Part shown: positions 18,135 to 25,331 of the stretch, one piece after another
How positions within the stretch are numbered: the first letter of the stretch is position 1
Layout: the number at the start of each line of letters is the position of its first letter
DNA from: Streptomyces neyagawaensis
GTDB taxonomy: Bacteria; Actinomycetota; Actinomycetes; Streptomycetales; Streptomycetaceae
Direction of reading: 5' to 3'
Length of the DNA: 64,000 nucleotides
NCBI RefSeq assembly: GCF_023516595.1
Contig: NZ_JAMGBG010000043.1
Span: forward strand, 1-64,000
The notes under the pieces: model-generated
Seen by the model: only the letters and a program-made list of their open reading frames with translations
Told to the model about the DNA's origin: nothing
The model's database searches: none
Program-made: the position numbers and the translations under genes

Positions 18135-18162
18135 GGGCGGGGCTGGATCTCCAGCCCCGCCC
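18135..18162. terminator. Bidirectional terminator between purU and the MTHFR-like gene
   Basis: A 12-bp perfect stem, GGGCGGGGCTGG against its complement, with a 4-base loop ATCT, followed on the + strand by CTCTTTGT. It lies 16 bp after the purU stop, between convergent genes. Confidence 0.75.
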
Positions 18163-18253
18163 CTCTTTGTATACGGCCTATGCGGCCCGCCGGGGTTGCC
18201 GCGTATACGGCCCGGCAAGGGTGCCCGTGGTCAGCTGCCCGCCGTGGTGTCCG

Positions 18254-19090
18254 TCAGCCGTCGAGGCGGTCCAGCAGGGCGCGGCGCCAGGTCTCCGTCT
18301 CGGCGATCTGGTTGAACGTGAACAGGTGCAGCCCCGCCACCCCCGCCGAGGACGCGGTGAGCGCGCCCTCGGACCGGGTCAGCAGGGCCTCGGGCGAGTA
18401 GCCGCCGGGCGCGGCGAACCGCAGGAACCACAGGGGGTGCTTCGCGAGGAACCGCGTCGACTCCCCCACCCCGATCTTCGTCGCCATGGCCAGCAGCTTC
18501 GCCCGCTGCACGGGGCCGGCGACGCCCACGTACACGGGCAGCGCGACTCCCCTGCCCCGCACCCGGGCGATCCACTGCCCGAGCACCCGCGGGTCGAAGC
18601 AGAGGTTGCTCACGAGGTACGTGGCGTGCTCGCGCTTGTCCCACATGGCCTGGACGGTGATGTCGTCATGGATCAGCGGATGACTCTCGGGATAGCCGGT
18701 GACGCCGACCTCGGCGAAGGGCCGCCCCAGCTCGCTCAGGCGGCGCAGTACCGGCAGCGCCCCGTCGTACGTCCCGGCCGGCGGATCGGCGTCGCCGGCC
18801 GGCACGAAGACGTCGTCGACGCCCGACTCGCGGAGCCGGTCGACGGTCTCCTTCAGGTGCGCGTCGTCCCGCAGCAGCCGCGCGGGCACGTGCGGGACGA
18901 CGCGGTAGCCGTGGGCGGCGAGCCGCGCGGTGAGGTCGAGGGTCGGCTCCAGGCCCTTGACGGGGGACGCCGTCACGGTGACGACGACGTCGCGCGGCAC
19001 ATGGGCGAGGACCTTCTCCTCGGTCGCCCCGGCGGGCAGCACCTCGTAGCGGACGCGGCGCAGCAGCGCACTGAGTCCTGGGGCGGTCAA
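18254..19090 (-). CDS. Methylenetetrahydrofolate reductase-like protein
   Basis: A 278-residue TIM-barrel protein of the MTHFR family, recognised from the order of segments VTVTASPVKGLEPTLDL, VPHVPARLL, FVPAGDADPP and VGVTGYPESHP, and a C-terminal GLHLFTFNQIAET. It would reduce 5,10-methylene-THF to 5-methyl-THF or bind a related folate. It follows betA by only 3 bp, so the two are co-transcribed. The apparent start is TTG, with GGGGTAGAGG directly before it. It diverges from housekeeping MetF in its first third, so a specialised role in the betaine carbon flow is plausible but unproven. Confidence 0.78.
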   Translation of the reverse strand: MTAPGLSALLRRVRYEVLPAGATEEKVLAHVPRDVVVTVTASPVKGLEPTLDLTARLAAHGYRVVPHVPARLLRDDAHLKETVDRLRESGVDDVFVPAGDADPPAGTYDGALPVLRRLSELGRPFAEVGVTGYPESHPLIHDDITVQAMWDKREHATYLVSNLCFDPRVLGQWIARVRGRGVALPVYVGVAGPVQRAKLLAMATKIGVGESTRFLAKHPLWFLRFAAPGGYSPEALLTRSEGALTASSAGVAGLHLFTFNQIAETETWRRALLDRLDG

Positions 19091-19093
19091 CCT

Positions 19094-20764
19094 CTACCCC
19101 GCCGACTTCTGGGCGTCACGGTGGCGGTAGAAGGCGGCCTTGGACGCGGGCAGCGGCTCCTTGCCGAGGATGAGGTCGGCGGCCTTCTCCGCGATCATCA
19201 TCACGGGCGCGTAGATGTTGCCGTTGGTGACGTACGGCATGACGGAGGCGTCCACGACGCGCAGGCCCTCGACGCCGTGCACTCGCATGCTGGTGGGGTC
19301 GACGACGGACATCTCGTCGGTGCCCATCTTGCAGGTGCAGGAGGGGTGCAGGGCGGTCTCGCCGTCCTTGGCGACCCAGGCGAGGATCTCCTCGTCGGTC
19401 TCCACGGACGGTCCGGGTGAGATCTCCCCGTCGTTGTAGGGGGCGAGCGCGGGCTGGTTGAGGAGGTTGCGGGCCACGCGGATCGCCTCGACCCATTCGC
19501 GGCGGTCCTGCTCGGTGGAGAGGTAGTTGAAGCGCAGCGCGGGGTGTTCGCGGGGGTCCTTGCTCTTGATCTTCACGGAGCCGATGGCGTCGGAGTACAT
19601 GGGTCCGACGTGCACCTGGTAGCCGTGGCCGCCGGCCGGTACGGAGCCGTCGTAGCGGACCGCGATCGGCAGGAAGTGGAACATGAGGTTGGGGTAGTCG
19701 ACGTCGTCGTTGCTGCGGCAGAAGCCGCCGGCCTCGAAGTGGTTGGTGGCGGCGGGCCCCTTGCGGAACAGCCACTGGAGCCCGATGAAGGGGGCGCGCC
19801 ACTTCGCCAGGTACGGCTGCATGGAGACGGGCTGTTTGCAGGCGTACTGGATGTAGACCTCCAGGTGGTCCTGCATGTTCTCGCCGACGCCGGGGAGGTC
19901 GTGGACGACGTCGATGCCGAGGGCGCTCAGTTCCTCGGCGTTGCCGACGCCGGAGAGCTGGAGCAGCTGCGGGGAGTTGATGGCGCCGCCGCACAGGATG
20001 ACTTCCTTGGCGCGGACCTGCTTCGGGGCGCCCTTGCCGCGCTGGTACTCGACGCCGACGGCCTTCTTGCCCTCGAAGAGGACGCGGGTGACGAGGGCGC
20101 GGGTGGTGACCGTGAGGTTGGGACGCTTCCTGGCGGGCTTGAGGTACGCCTTGGAGGCGGAGAGCCGGCGGCCGCGGTGGACGTTGCGGTCGAACTTGGC
20201 GAAGCCCTCCTGCCGGAAGCCGTTGACGTCGTCCGTGGGGGCGTGGCCCGCCTCCTCGGTGGCCTTGAGGAAGGCGGTGAACAGCGGGTTGGTGGCGGGG
20301 CCGCGTTCAAGGACGAGGGGGCCGTCGTGGCCGCGGAACTCGTCGTCCGGGTCGGCGGCGAGACAGTTCTCCATACGCCGGAAGTACGGCAGGCAGTGGG
20401 CGTAGTCCCAGCTCTCCATGCCCGGGTCGGCCGCCCAGCGCTCGTAGTCCAGGGGGTTGCCGCGCTGGAAGATCATGCCGTTGATGCTGCTGGAGCCGCC
20501 GAGGACCTTGCCGCGCGCGTGGTAGACGCGTCGGCCGCCCATGTGGGGCTCGGGTTCGGACTCGTACTTCCAGTCGTAGAACCGGCTGCCGATCGGATAG
20601 GTCAGCGCCGCGGGCATGTGGATGAAGACGTCCCACGGGTAGTCGGACCGGCCGGCCTCCAGGACCAGCACACGGTTGGCCGGGTCCGCGGAGAGTCTGT
20701 TCGCCAGTGCGCTGCCGGCCGAACCGCCGCCGACGATGACGAAGTCGTAGTGCAGGGGAGCCAT
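19094..20764 (-). CDS. betA: Choline dehydrogenase, GMC oxidoreductase
   Basis: A 556-residue FAD protein, the usual length of BetA. The N-terminus has FVIVGGGSAGSALANRL, followed by the GMC signature GKVLGGSSSINGM and the second signature GAINSPQLLQLSGVG. The catalytic His lies in HPSCTCKMG near the C-terminus, as in E. coli BetA. It oxidises choline to betaine aldehyde. The ATG at 20764 gives the expected N-terminus; the frame runs 26 codons further up into the regulatory region. It is divergent from the iclR gene across a 149-bp space holding the best operator copy. Confidence 0.92.
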   Translation of the reverse strand: MAPLHYDFVIVGGGSAGSALANRLSADPANRVLVLEAGRSDYPWDVFIHMPAALTYPIGSRFYDWKYESEPEPHMGGRRVYHARGKVLGGSSSINGMIFQRGNPLDYERWAADPGMESWDYAHCLPYFRRMENCLAADPDDEFRGHDGPLVLERGPATNPLFTAFLKATEEAGHAPTDDVNGFRQEGFAKFDRNVHRGRRLSASKAYLKPARKRPNLTVTTRALVTRVLFEGKKAVGVEYQRGKGAPKQVRAKEVILCGGAINSPQLLQLSGVGNAEELSALGIDVVHDLPGVGENMQDHLEVYIQYACKQPVSMQPYLAKWRAPFIGLQWLFRKGPAATNHFEAGGFCRSNDDVDYPNLMFHFLPIAVRYDGSVPAGGHGYQVHVGPMYSDAIGSVKIKSKDPREHPALRFNYLSTEQDRREWVEAIRVARNLLNQPALAPYNDGEISPGPSVETDEEILAWVAKDGETALHPSCTCKMGTDEMSVVDPTSMRVHGVEGLRVVDASVMPYVTNGNIYAPVMMIAEKAADLILGKEPLPASKAAFYRHRDAQKSAG

Positions 20765-20820
20765 GGTGCCTCGTCTCGCTCGCGCCATCGGTACGCGAGG
20801 CATGCTAGACCGGTATCGCG

Positions 20821-20829
20821 ATACGCACC
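20821..20829. promoter_or_regulatory. ATACGCACC element in the betA/iclR space
   Basis: One of three copies of this 9-mer in control regions of the cluster (also 17224-17232 on + and 24508-24516 on the other strand). Here it overlaps TATCGCGATA, a 10-bp palindrome. Confidence 0.35.
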
Positions 20830-20831
20830 AG

Positions 20832-20848
20832 GTTGCGGCCAACGCAAC
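20832..20848. promoter_or_regulatory. Best copy of the 17-bp candidate operator
   Basis: GTTGCG-N5-CGCAAC with both 6-bp arms perfect, between divergent betA and iclR. Related sites precede dmgO, the Rieske oxygenase and the Rieske ferredoxin. Confidence 0.65.
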
Positions 20849-20876
20849 TTGTCCGGGCGAGTTTCGCGCCTGTTAC

Positions 20877-20907
20877 TTGCAATCGTGTTGTTTACTGCGC
20901 GTATAGT
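20877..20907 (+). promoter_or_regulatory. Promoter for iclR, probably leaderless
   Basis: TTGCAA at 20877-20882 and TATAGT at 20902-20907 lie 19 bp apart. The GTG start at 20914 is six bases after the -10 box, just where transcription should begin, and no ribosome site precedes it. Confidence 0.5.
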
Positions 20908-20913
20908 TTCGTT

Positions 20914-21711
20914 GTGAGCAACCACAGGCAAGACACCGAAACCTCGAATTCACAGTCCGGTGGAGTGCAGTCGGTCGACCGCGCCATCAGCGTCCTGGAG
21001 ATCCTGGCCCAGCGTGGGGAGGCGGGCGTCAGTGAGGTGGCCGCCGAGATCGATGTTCACAAGTCCACCGCGTTCCGTCTGCTCGGCGCCCTGGAGGCTC
21101 GCGGTCTGGTGGAGCAGTCGGGCGAGCGCGGCAAGTACCGGCTCGGCTTCGGCATCGTACGCCTGGCCGGCGCGGTCACGGCCCGTATCGACATCACCCA
21201 GCAGGGCCGCCCGGTCTGCGAGCGGCTCGCGGAGGAGATCGGCGAGACCGTCAACATCGCGGTGCTCCAGGAGCACTACGCGATCAACCTCTACCAGGTG
21301 CGCGGCCCCGGGGCGGTGACCGCGCACAACTGGGTCGGCCAGCTGACCCCGTTGCACGCCACGTCGAGCGGCAAGGTGCTGCTGGCGTACCTGCCCACCC
21401 AGGAGCGCGCCGCGCTGCTGGCCGAGGCGGGCCTGAAGAAGGTCACGCCGCACACCATCACCTCGAGGACCAGGCTGGAGAAGCATCTGGCGGAGGTGCG
21501 GGAGGCCGGCTACGCCTGGACCCAGGAGGAGCTGGAGATCGGCCTGCACGCCATGGCCGCCCCGGTCCTGGACCGGGAGGGACAGGTCATCGCGGCGGTC
21601 ACCGCCTCGGGACCCTCGTACCGGTTCACCGAGGAGCGGATGCGGGAGCTGGCCCCGGTGCTGATCAAGGGCGCCGAGGAGATCAGCCACCGGATGGGTT
21701 ACCTGGGCTGA
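20914..21711 (+). CDS. IclR-family regulator of the betaine island
   Basis: A 265-residue repressor/activator. An N-terminal winged helix-turn-helix (VQSVDRAISVLEIL ... HKSTAFRLLGALEARGL ... YRLG, about residues 15-75) is followed by the IclR effector domain with ATSSGKVLLAYLP and GLHAMAAPVLD. The GTG at 20914 gives the usual short N-terminus; GTTG-TGA-GCAAC overlaps this start. Its central place among choline and betaine genes and the repeated palindromes around it suggest it governs them, sensing betaine, dimethylglycine or another intermediate. Ligand and sign of regulation are unknown. Confidence 0.88.
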   Translation: MSNHRQDTETSNSQSGGVQSVDRAISVLEILAQRGEAGVSEVAAEIDVHKSTAFRLLGALEARGLVEQSGERGKYRLGFGIVRLAGAVTARIDITQQGRPVCERLAEEIGETVNIAVLQEHYAINLYQVRGPGAVTAHNWVGQLTPLHATSSGKVLLAYLPTQERAALLAEAGLKKVTPHTITSRTRLEKHLAEVREAGYAWTQEELEIGLHAMAAPVLDREGQVIAAVTASGPSYRFTEERMRELAPVLIKGAEEISHRMGYLG

Positions 21712-21721
21712 TCCCCGGACG

Positions 21722-22849
21722 CTACGCCCGGCCGCCCAGCCGTTCGGTGACCCAGTCGTGGAAGGCGCCGATGTGGTGCTCGCTGGGCACCAGGACGCCG
21801 CCCTTGGCGTACATCCGGGAGCTCATGCCCGGCTGTGTGCGTTCGCACGCCTCGAAGTCCTGCCGGTTGACCCGGTCGAAGAGTTCCACGGACCGGCTGA
21901 CGTCCTTGCCGCTCTCCACGACGTGCGGGAGGTAGAGCCAGTCGCACTCGACGATCGTGCGATCGACGGCCACCGGGTACATCCGGTGGAAGATCACATG
22001 GTCGGGGACGAGGTTGATGAAGACCTGCGGCTTGACGGTGATCGCGTAGTAGCGGCGGTCCTGGTCGTCCGAGACGCCGGGGATGCGGTCCAGTCCCTCG
22101 GAGCCGTCGACGGTGAAGCCCTGCACCTCCTCGCCGAACTCCGCGCCGTGGCCGACGTAGTACTGGGCCGCGTAGCCGTCCGCGAACTCGGGGAGCACCT
22201 CGGTGAGTTCCGGGTGGATCGTGGCGCAGTGGTAGCACTCCATGAAGTTCTCGATGATGAGCTTCCAGTTGGCCTTGACGTCGTAGACGATCCGCTTGCC
22301 GACGGAGAGGTTGTCGACGTCGTAGCGCTCGATGGACTCGACGTCGCCGAGCCGCTCGACGACCGCGCCGATCACGTCCTCCTCGAAGGAGGGCGGGTTC
22401 TCCGCCAGGCACACCCAGATGTAGCCGAGCCATTCGCGCACGGCCACGCCGACCAGGCCGTACTCGGTGCGGCCGACGTCGGGCATCTTGGTGAGGTTGG
22501 GCGCCGCGACGAGCTTGCCGTTCAGGTCGTACGTCCAGGCGTGGTACGGGCATTGGAAGGCCCGCTTGACCTCGCCGGTCTCCTCCGTGCAGAGCTTGGC
22601 GCCACGGTGCCGGCAGACATTGAAGTAGGCGCGGATCGAGTTGTCCCGGGCGCGGGTGACGAGGATGCTCTCGCGGCCCACGTCGACGGTGCGGAACGCA
22701 CCGGGCTTCGCCAGTTCGGAGGCGCGCGCGACGCAGAACCACATGGTCTCGAATATGCGCTCCTGCTCCTGGGCGAAGATCTGCGGATCCGTGTAGGAGG
22801 AGCCGGGGAGGGTGGCGATCAGGCTGTCGGGCAGGCTGGTCGAGGTCAC
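21722..22849 (-). CDS. gbcA: Rieske oxygenase, probable glycine betaine monooxygenase
   Basis: A 375-residue ring-hydroxylating-oxygenase alpha subunit. The Rieske [2Fe-2S] ligands are in CRHRGAKLC and CPYH. The mononuclear iron site follows the NFMECYHCATIHPEL pattern (Asn-x2-Glu-x-Tyr-His-x4-His). By context it removes one methyl of glycine betaine as formaldehyde, giving dimethylglycine for DmgO. The related carnitine and choline monooxygenases look alike, so the substrate rests on neighbours. I chose the GTG at 22849, which has GGAG upstream; a second GTG 39 bases earlier is possible. It ends 10 bp from the convergent iclR. Confidence 0.82.
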   Translation of the reverse strand: MTSTSLPDSLIATLPGSSYTDPQIFAQEQERIFETMWFCVARASELAKPGAFRTVDVGRESILVTRARDNSIRAYFNVCRHRGAKLCTEETGEVKRAFQCPYHAWTYDLNGKLVAAPNLTKMPDVGRTEYGLVGVAVREWLGYIWVCLAENPPSFEEDVIGAVVERLGDVESIERYDVDNLSVGKRIVYDVKANWKLIIENFMECYHCATIHPELTEVLPEFADGYAAQYYVGHGAEFGEEVQGFTVDGSEGLDRIPGVSDDQDRRYYAITVKPQVFINLVPDHVIFHRMYPVAVDRTIVECDWLYLPHVVESGKDVSRSVELFDRVNRQDFEACERTQPGMSSRMYAKGGVLVPSEHHIGAFHDWVTERLGGRA

Positions 22850-22915
22850 GGTGCACTCCTCGGGAAACGTCGTGGATCGGACTGTCACGCGCCGGGAAGA
22901 GCGACTCCGGACGGC

Positions 22916-22932
22916 GTTGTGTGTGGAGCAAC
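22916..22932. promoter_or_regulatory. 17-bp operator-like site upstream of the Rieske oxygenase
   Basis: GTTGTG-N5-AGCAAC: the outer four bases of each arm fit the dyad GTTG/CAAC with the same spacing as the perfect site. It is 66 bp upstream of the chosen start. Confidence 0.45.
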
Positions 22933-22979
22933 GCTGCGCGCCATGAGGAACCGCAGCTTGGGGTGGTGCGACTGCGGTG

Positions 22980-24140
22980 TCAAGGCGTGGCGGCGAGCTG
23001 CTTGCGCCAGCGGGTGAACAGCCGGGGCTGGTTCATCCCGAGCACGGCGACCGGGTGTCCGGCGCGCCGGTAGACGGCGAGGACGTCGCGGTCGTCGGCG
23101 GCGCCCTGCTCGATGGTCACGCTGTCGGCGCCGGCCGCGTGACCGGCGAACTGGATCTTCACGCCGTACTGGTCGGACCAGAAGTACGGCGGCCGGGGCA
23201 CGCCCGGTTCCACGGCGCCGCCCGCCAGCAGGGTGGCGACGGCGGCGGCGGGCCGTTCCTGGGCGCCGGTCCAGTGTTCGACGCGGCGGTGGTGTCCGGC
23301 GCGCGGGTCGTACCAGGAGGCGCAGTCCCCTACGGCGACGACGCCGGCGAGGCTGGTGCGGCCGTCGGCGCCGCACTGCACGCCGTTGTCGAGCGCGATG
23401 CCGGACCCTTCCAGCCACTCGACGCACGGGCGGGCGCCCACGCCGACGACGACGATGTCGGCGGGGATCGTACGGCCGTCCTCCAGGAGGACCGCGTCGA
23501 CCCTGGCCTCGCCGCTGAGCCCCTTGACGCCGACCCCGCACAACAGCCGTACGCCGTGGTCGGTGTGGAGGGCGGAGACGATACGGCCCATCTCCTCGCC
23601 GAGGGGCCCGGCGAGCGGGGTGGGCGCCGCCTCGACGACCGTCACGTCCAGGCCGAGCGCGAAGGCGGTGGAGGCGACCTCGGCGCCGATGAAGCCGCCG
23701 CCGATCACGACCAGCCGTCCGCCGCCTGCCAGTTCGTCCCGCAGGGCGCGGGCGTCGTCCAGGGTGCGCAGGACGTGCACCCCGGCGAGGCCCTCGGAGC
23801 CGGGCAGCTGCCGGGCGGCGGCGCCGGTGGCGATGACGATGCCATCGGCCCGCACCGACCCGCCGTCGGCGAGCCGGACGGTCCGCTCACGGGCGTCGAG
23901 TCCCACGGCCCGGGTGCCGAGCAGCCACTCGGCCCGCAGGTCCTCGCCGTCCGTCTCCAGCGCGAGGTCGCTCTCGCCGAGCACCCCGGAGAGGAACTCC
24001 TTGGAGAGCGGGGGCCGGTCGTACGGGCGGTGGAGTTCGTCACCGATGACGACGAGCCGCCCGTCGTAGCCCTGCTTCCGCAGCGAGCGCGCCGCCGAGA
24101 GGCCGGCGAGCGAGGCGCCCACGACGGCCACCGTCCTCAC
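22980..24140 (-). CDS. FAD-dependent ferredoxin reductase
   Basis: A 386-residue NAD(P)H-ferredoxin reductase of the oxygenase-coupled type. The FAD motif VAVVGASLAGLSAARSL begins at residue 4, the RPPLSKEFL stretch follows, the NAD motif is VVIGGGFIGAEVAS, and VAVGDCASW lies late. It should pass electrons from NAD(P)H to the Rieske ferredoxin encoded just upstream, which then feeds the oxygenase. The GTG start overlaps the ferredoxin stop by 4 bp. With the next two genes it makes a three-component oxygenase system. Confidence 0.88.
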   Translation of the reverse strand: MRTVAVVGASLAGLSAARSLRKQGYDGRLVVIGDELHRPYDRPPLSKEFLSGVLGESDLALETDGEDLRAEWLLGTRAVGLDARERTVRLADGGSVRADGIVIATGAAARQLPGSEGLAGVHVLRTLDDARALRDELAGGGRLVVIGGGFIGAEVASTAFALGLDVTVVEAAPTPLAGPLGEEMGRIVSALHTDHGVRLLCGVGVKGLSGEARVDAVLLEDGRTIPADIVVVGVGARPCVEWLEGSGIALDNGVQCGADGRTSLAGVVAVGDCASWYDPRAGHHRRVEHWTGAQERPAAAVATLLAGGAVEPGVPRPPYFWSDQYGVKIQFAGHAAGADSVTIEQGAADDRDVLAVYRRAGHPVAVLGMNQPRLFTRWRKQLAATP

Positions 24141-24499
24141 GCGGGACCACCGGCGAGCCGGGCGGCCACGCAGGGCGGCAGGTTGGGGGCGTCCGTGGAC
24201 ACCTTCACGTAGATCATGCCGTCCTCGACGACGACCTCGTGCGTCCGCACCGGCAGCTTGGCCGGCGGAGCGTCGACCGCTCCGGTCCGCAGGTCGAACT
24301 TCGAGGCGTGCAGCGGGCATTCCACCTCGCAGCCCTCCAGCCAGCCGTCGGCGAGCGAGGCGTCCTGGTGGGTGCAGGTGTCGTCGATGGCGAAGACCTC
24401 GCCGTCGTCGGTGTGGAACACCGAGACCGGCGGGTCGATGTCGAGCCGGATGGCCTCGCCTCGCGGGAGATCCGAGAGACGGCACGCGGGAATCATCAT
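24137..24499 (-). CDS. Rieske-type ferredoxin
   Basis: A 120-residue soluble Rieske [2Fe-2S] protein with ligand motifs CTHQDASL and CPLHASKFD. The fold and spacing match electron-carrier ferredoxins of multicomponent oxygenases rather than cytochrome-complex Rieske proteins, as there is no membrane anchor. It opens a two-gene operon with the reductase. The start is the first of two adjacent ATGs, with GAGGTG upstream. A candidate operator and an ATACGCACC element lie just before it. Confidence 0.9.
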   Translation of the reverse strand: MMIPACRLSDLPRGEAIRLDIDPPVSVFHTDDGEVFAIDDTCTHQDASLADGWLEGCEVECPLHASKFDLRTGAVDAPPAKLPVRTHEVVVEDGMIYVKVSTDAPNLPPCVAARLAGGPA

Positions 24500-24526
24500 G
24501 ACACCTCGGTGCGTATAGCGAAACGG

Positions 24527-24543
24527 ATTGCGGTAAGCGCAAC
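24527..24543. promoter_or_regulatory. 17-bp operator-like site upstream of the Rieske ferredoxin
   Basis: ATTGCG-N5-CGCAAC, one mismatch from the perfect dyad, 28 bp upstream of the ferredoxin start. Confidence 0.55.
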
Positions 24544-24633
24544 ATCAGTCTGGGGTCGCCCTGAACCCTTGTCAAGGCGTCGAAAGGCCCGCTTCGGACG
24601 GGTCGCCGGGCCGTCCTCAAGACAGCTCGAAAC

Positions 24634-24667
24634 GCCCGTACCACCTGCGGAAACAGGCGGTACGGGC
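24634..24667 (-). terminator. Terminator after the MBL-fold gene
   Basis: A stem GCCCGTACC/GGTACGGGC continues as CCTG/CAGG after one unpaired base on each side, with a 6-base loop. It starts 28 bp past the stop codon. Confidence 0.7.
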
Positions 24668-24695
24668 GCCGCGCGGGGAGCCTCGGTGGACCTGG

Positions 24696-25331
24696 TCAGA
24701 AACCGCGGTCGAGCCATTCCTGGAGGTGCGGGGCCTCCGTGGCGATCGTGGTCGTCCCCCCGTGACCGGTGTGGACGACGGTGTCGCCCGGCAGGGTCAG
24801 CAGCCGGTCGCGGATGGAGTCGACGATGGTGGGGAAGTCGCTGTACGACCTGCCCGTTGCGCCCGGTCCGCCCGCGAACAGGGTGTCGCCGCTGAAGAGG
24901 GCCGCCAGGTCCGGGGCGTACAGGCAGACCGCGCCGGGGGCGTGGCCGGGCGTGTGCAGCACGGTCAGCTCGATGCCCGCCACCGTCAGCACCTGCCCGT
25001 CGGCGAGTTCACCGTCGGGCGCGCGCTCGGGGTGGGTCTGCTTCCACAGGGGCAGGTCGTCCGGGTGGAGCCAGATCGGGGCGCCGGTGCGCTCGGCGAG
25101 GGCGGGCGCGGCGTCGATGTGGTCGTTGTGGGCGTGGGTGCAGACGATGGCCGTCAGCCTGCGGTCGCCGACGGCCTCGGCGATGGCGTCGGCGTCGTGG
25201 GCGGCGTCGATGACGACGACCTCGTGGTCGTCGCCGACGATCCACACGTTGTTGTCGACGTCCCAGGTACCGCCGTCCAGACTGAACGTGCCGGACGTGA
25301 CGAGGTGCTCGACGCGGGCGCCGGCCGTCAC
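24696..25331 (-). CDS. MBL-fold hydrolase paired with formaldehyde dehydrogenase
   Basis: A 211-residue metallo-beta-lactamase-fold protein of the glyoxalase II type. Metal ligands are in THAHNDHIDAA, HTPGHAPG and FSGDTLFAGG, with a further His in HTGHGGTT. It overlaps the mycothiol-type alcohol dehydrogenase gene by 4 bp, a pairing common in actinomycetes. I infer that it hydrolyses the S-formylmycothiol (or another thioester) made by that enzyme, releasing formate. The exact substrate is not shown by the sequence. Confidence 0.82.
   Translation of the reverse strand: MTAGARVEHLVTSGTFSLDGGTWDVDNNVWIVGDDHEVVVIDAAHDADAIAEAVGDRRLTAIVCTHAHNDHIDAAPALAERTGAPIWLHPDDLPLWKQTHPERAPDGELADGQVLTVAGIELTVLHTPGHAPGAVCLYAPDLAALFSGDTLFAGGPGATGRSYSDFPTIVDSIRDRLLTLPGDTVVHTGHGGTTTIATEAPHLQEWLDRGF

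Noticed and set aside
18169..18211. Two copies of GTATACGGCC between purU and the MTHFR-like gene
   Set aside because: Short direct repeat in a terminator region with no partner elsewhere; not enough to call an element.
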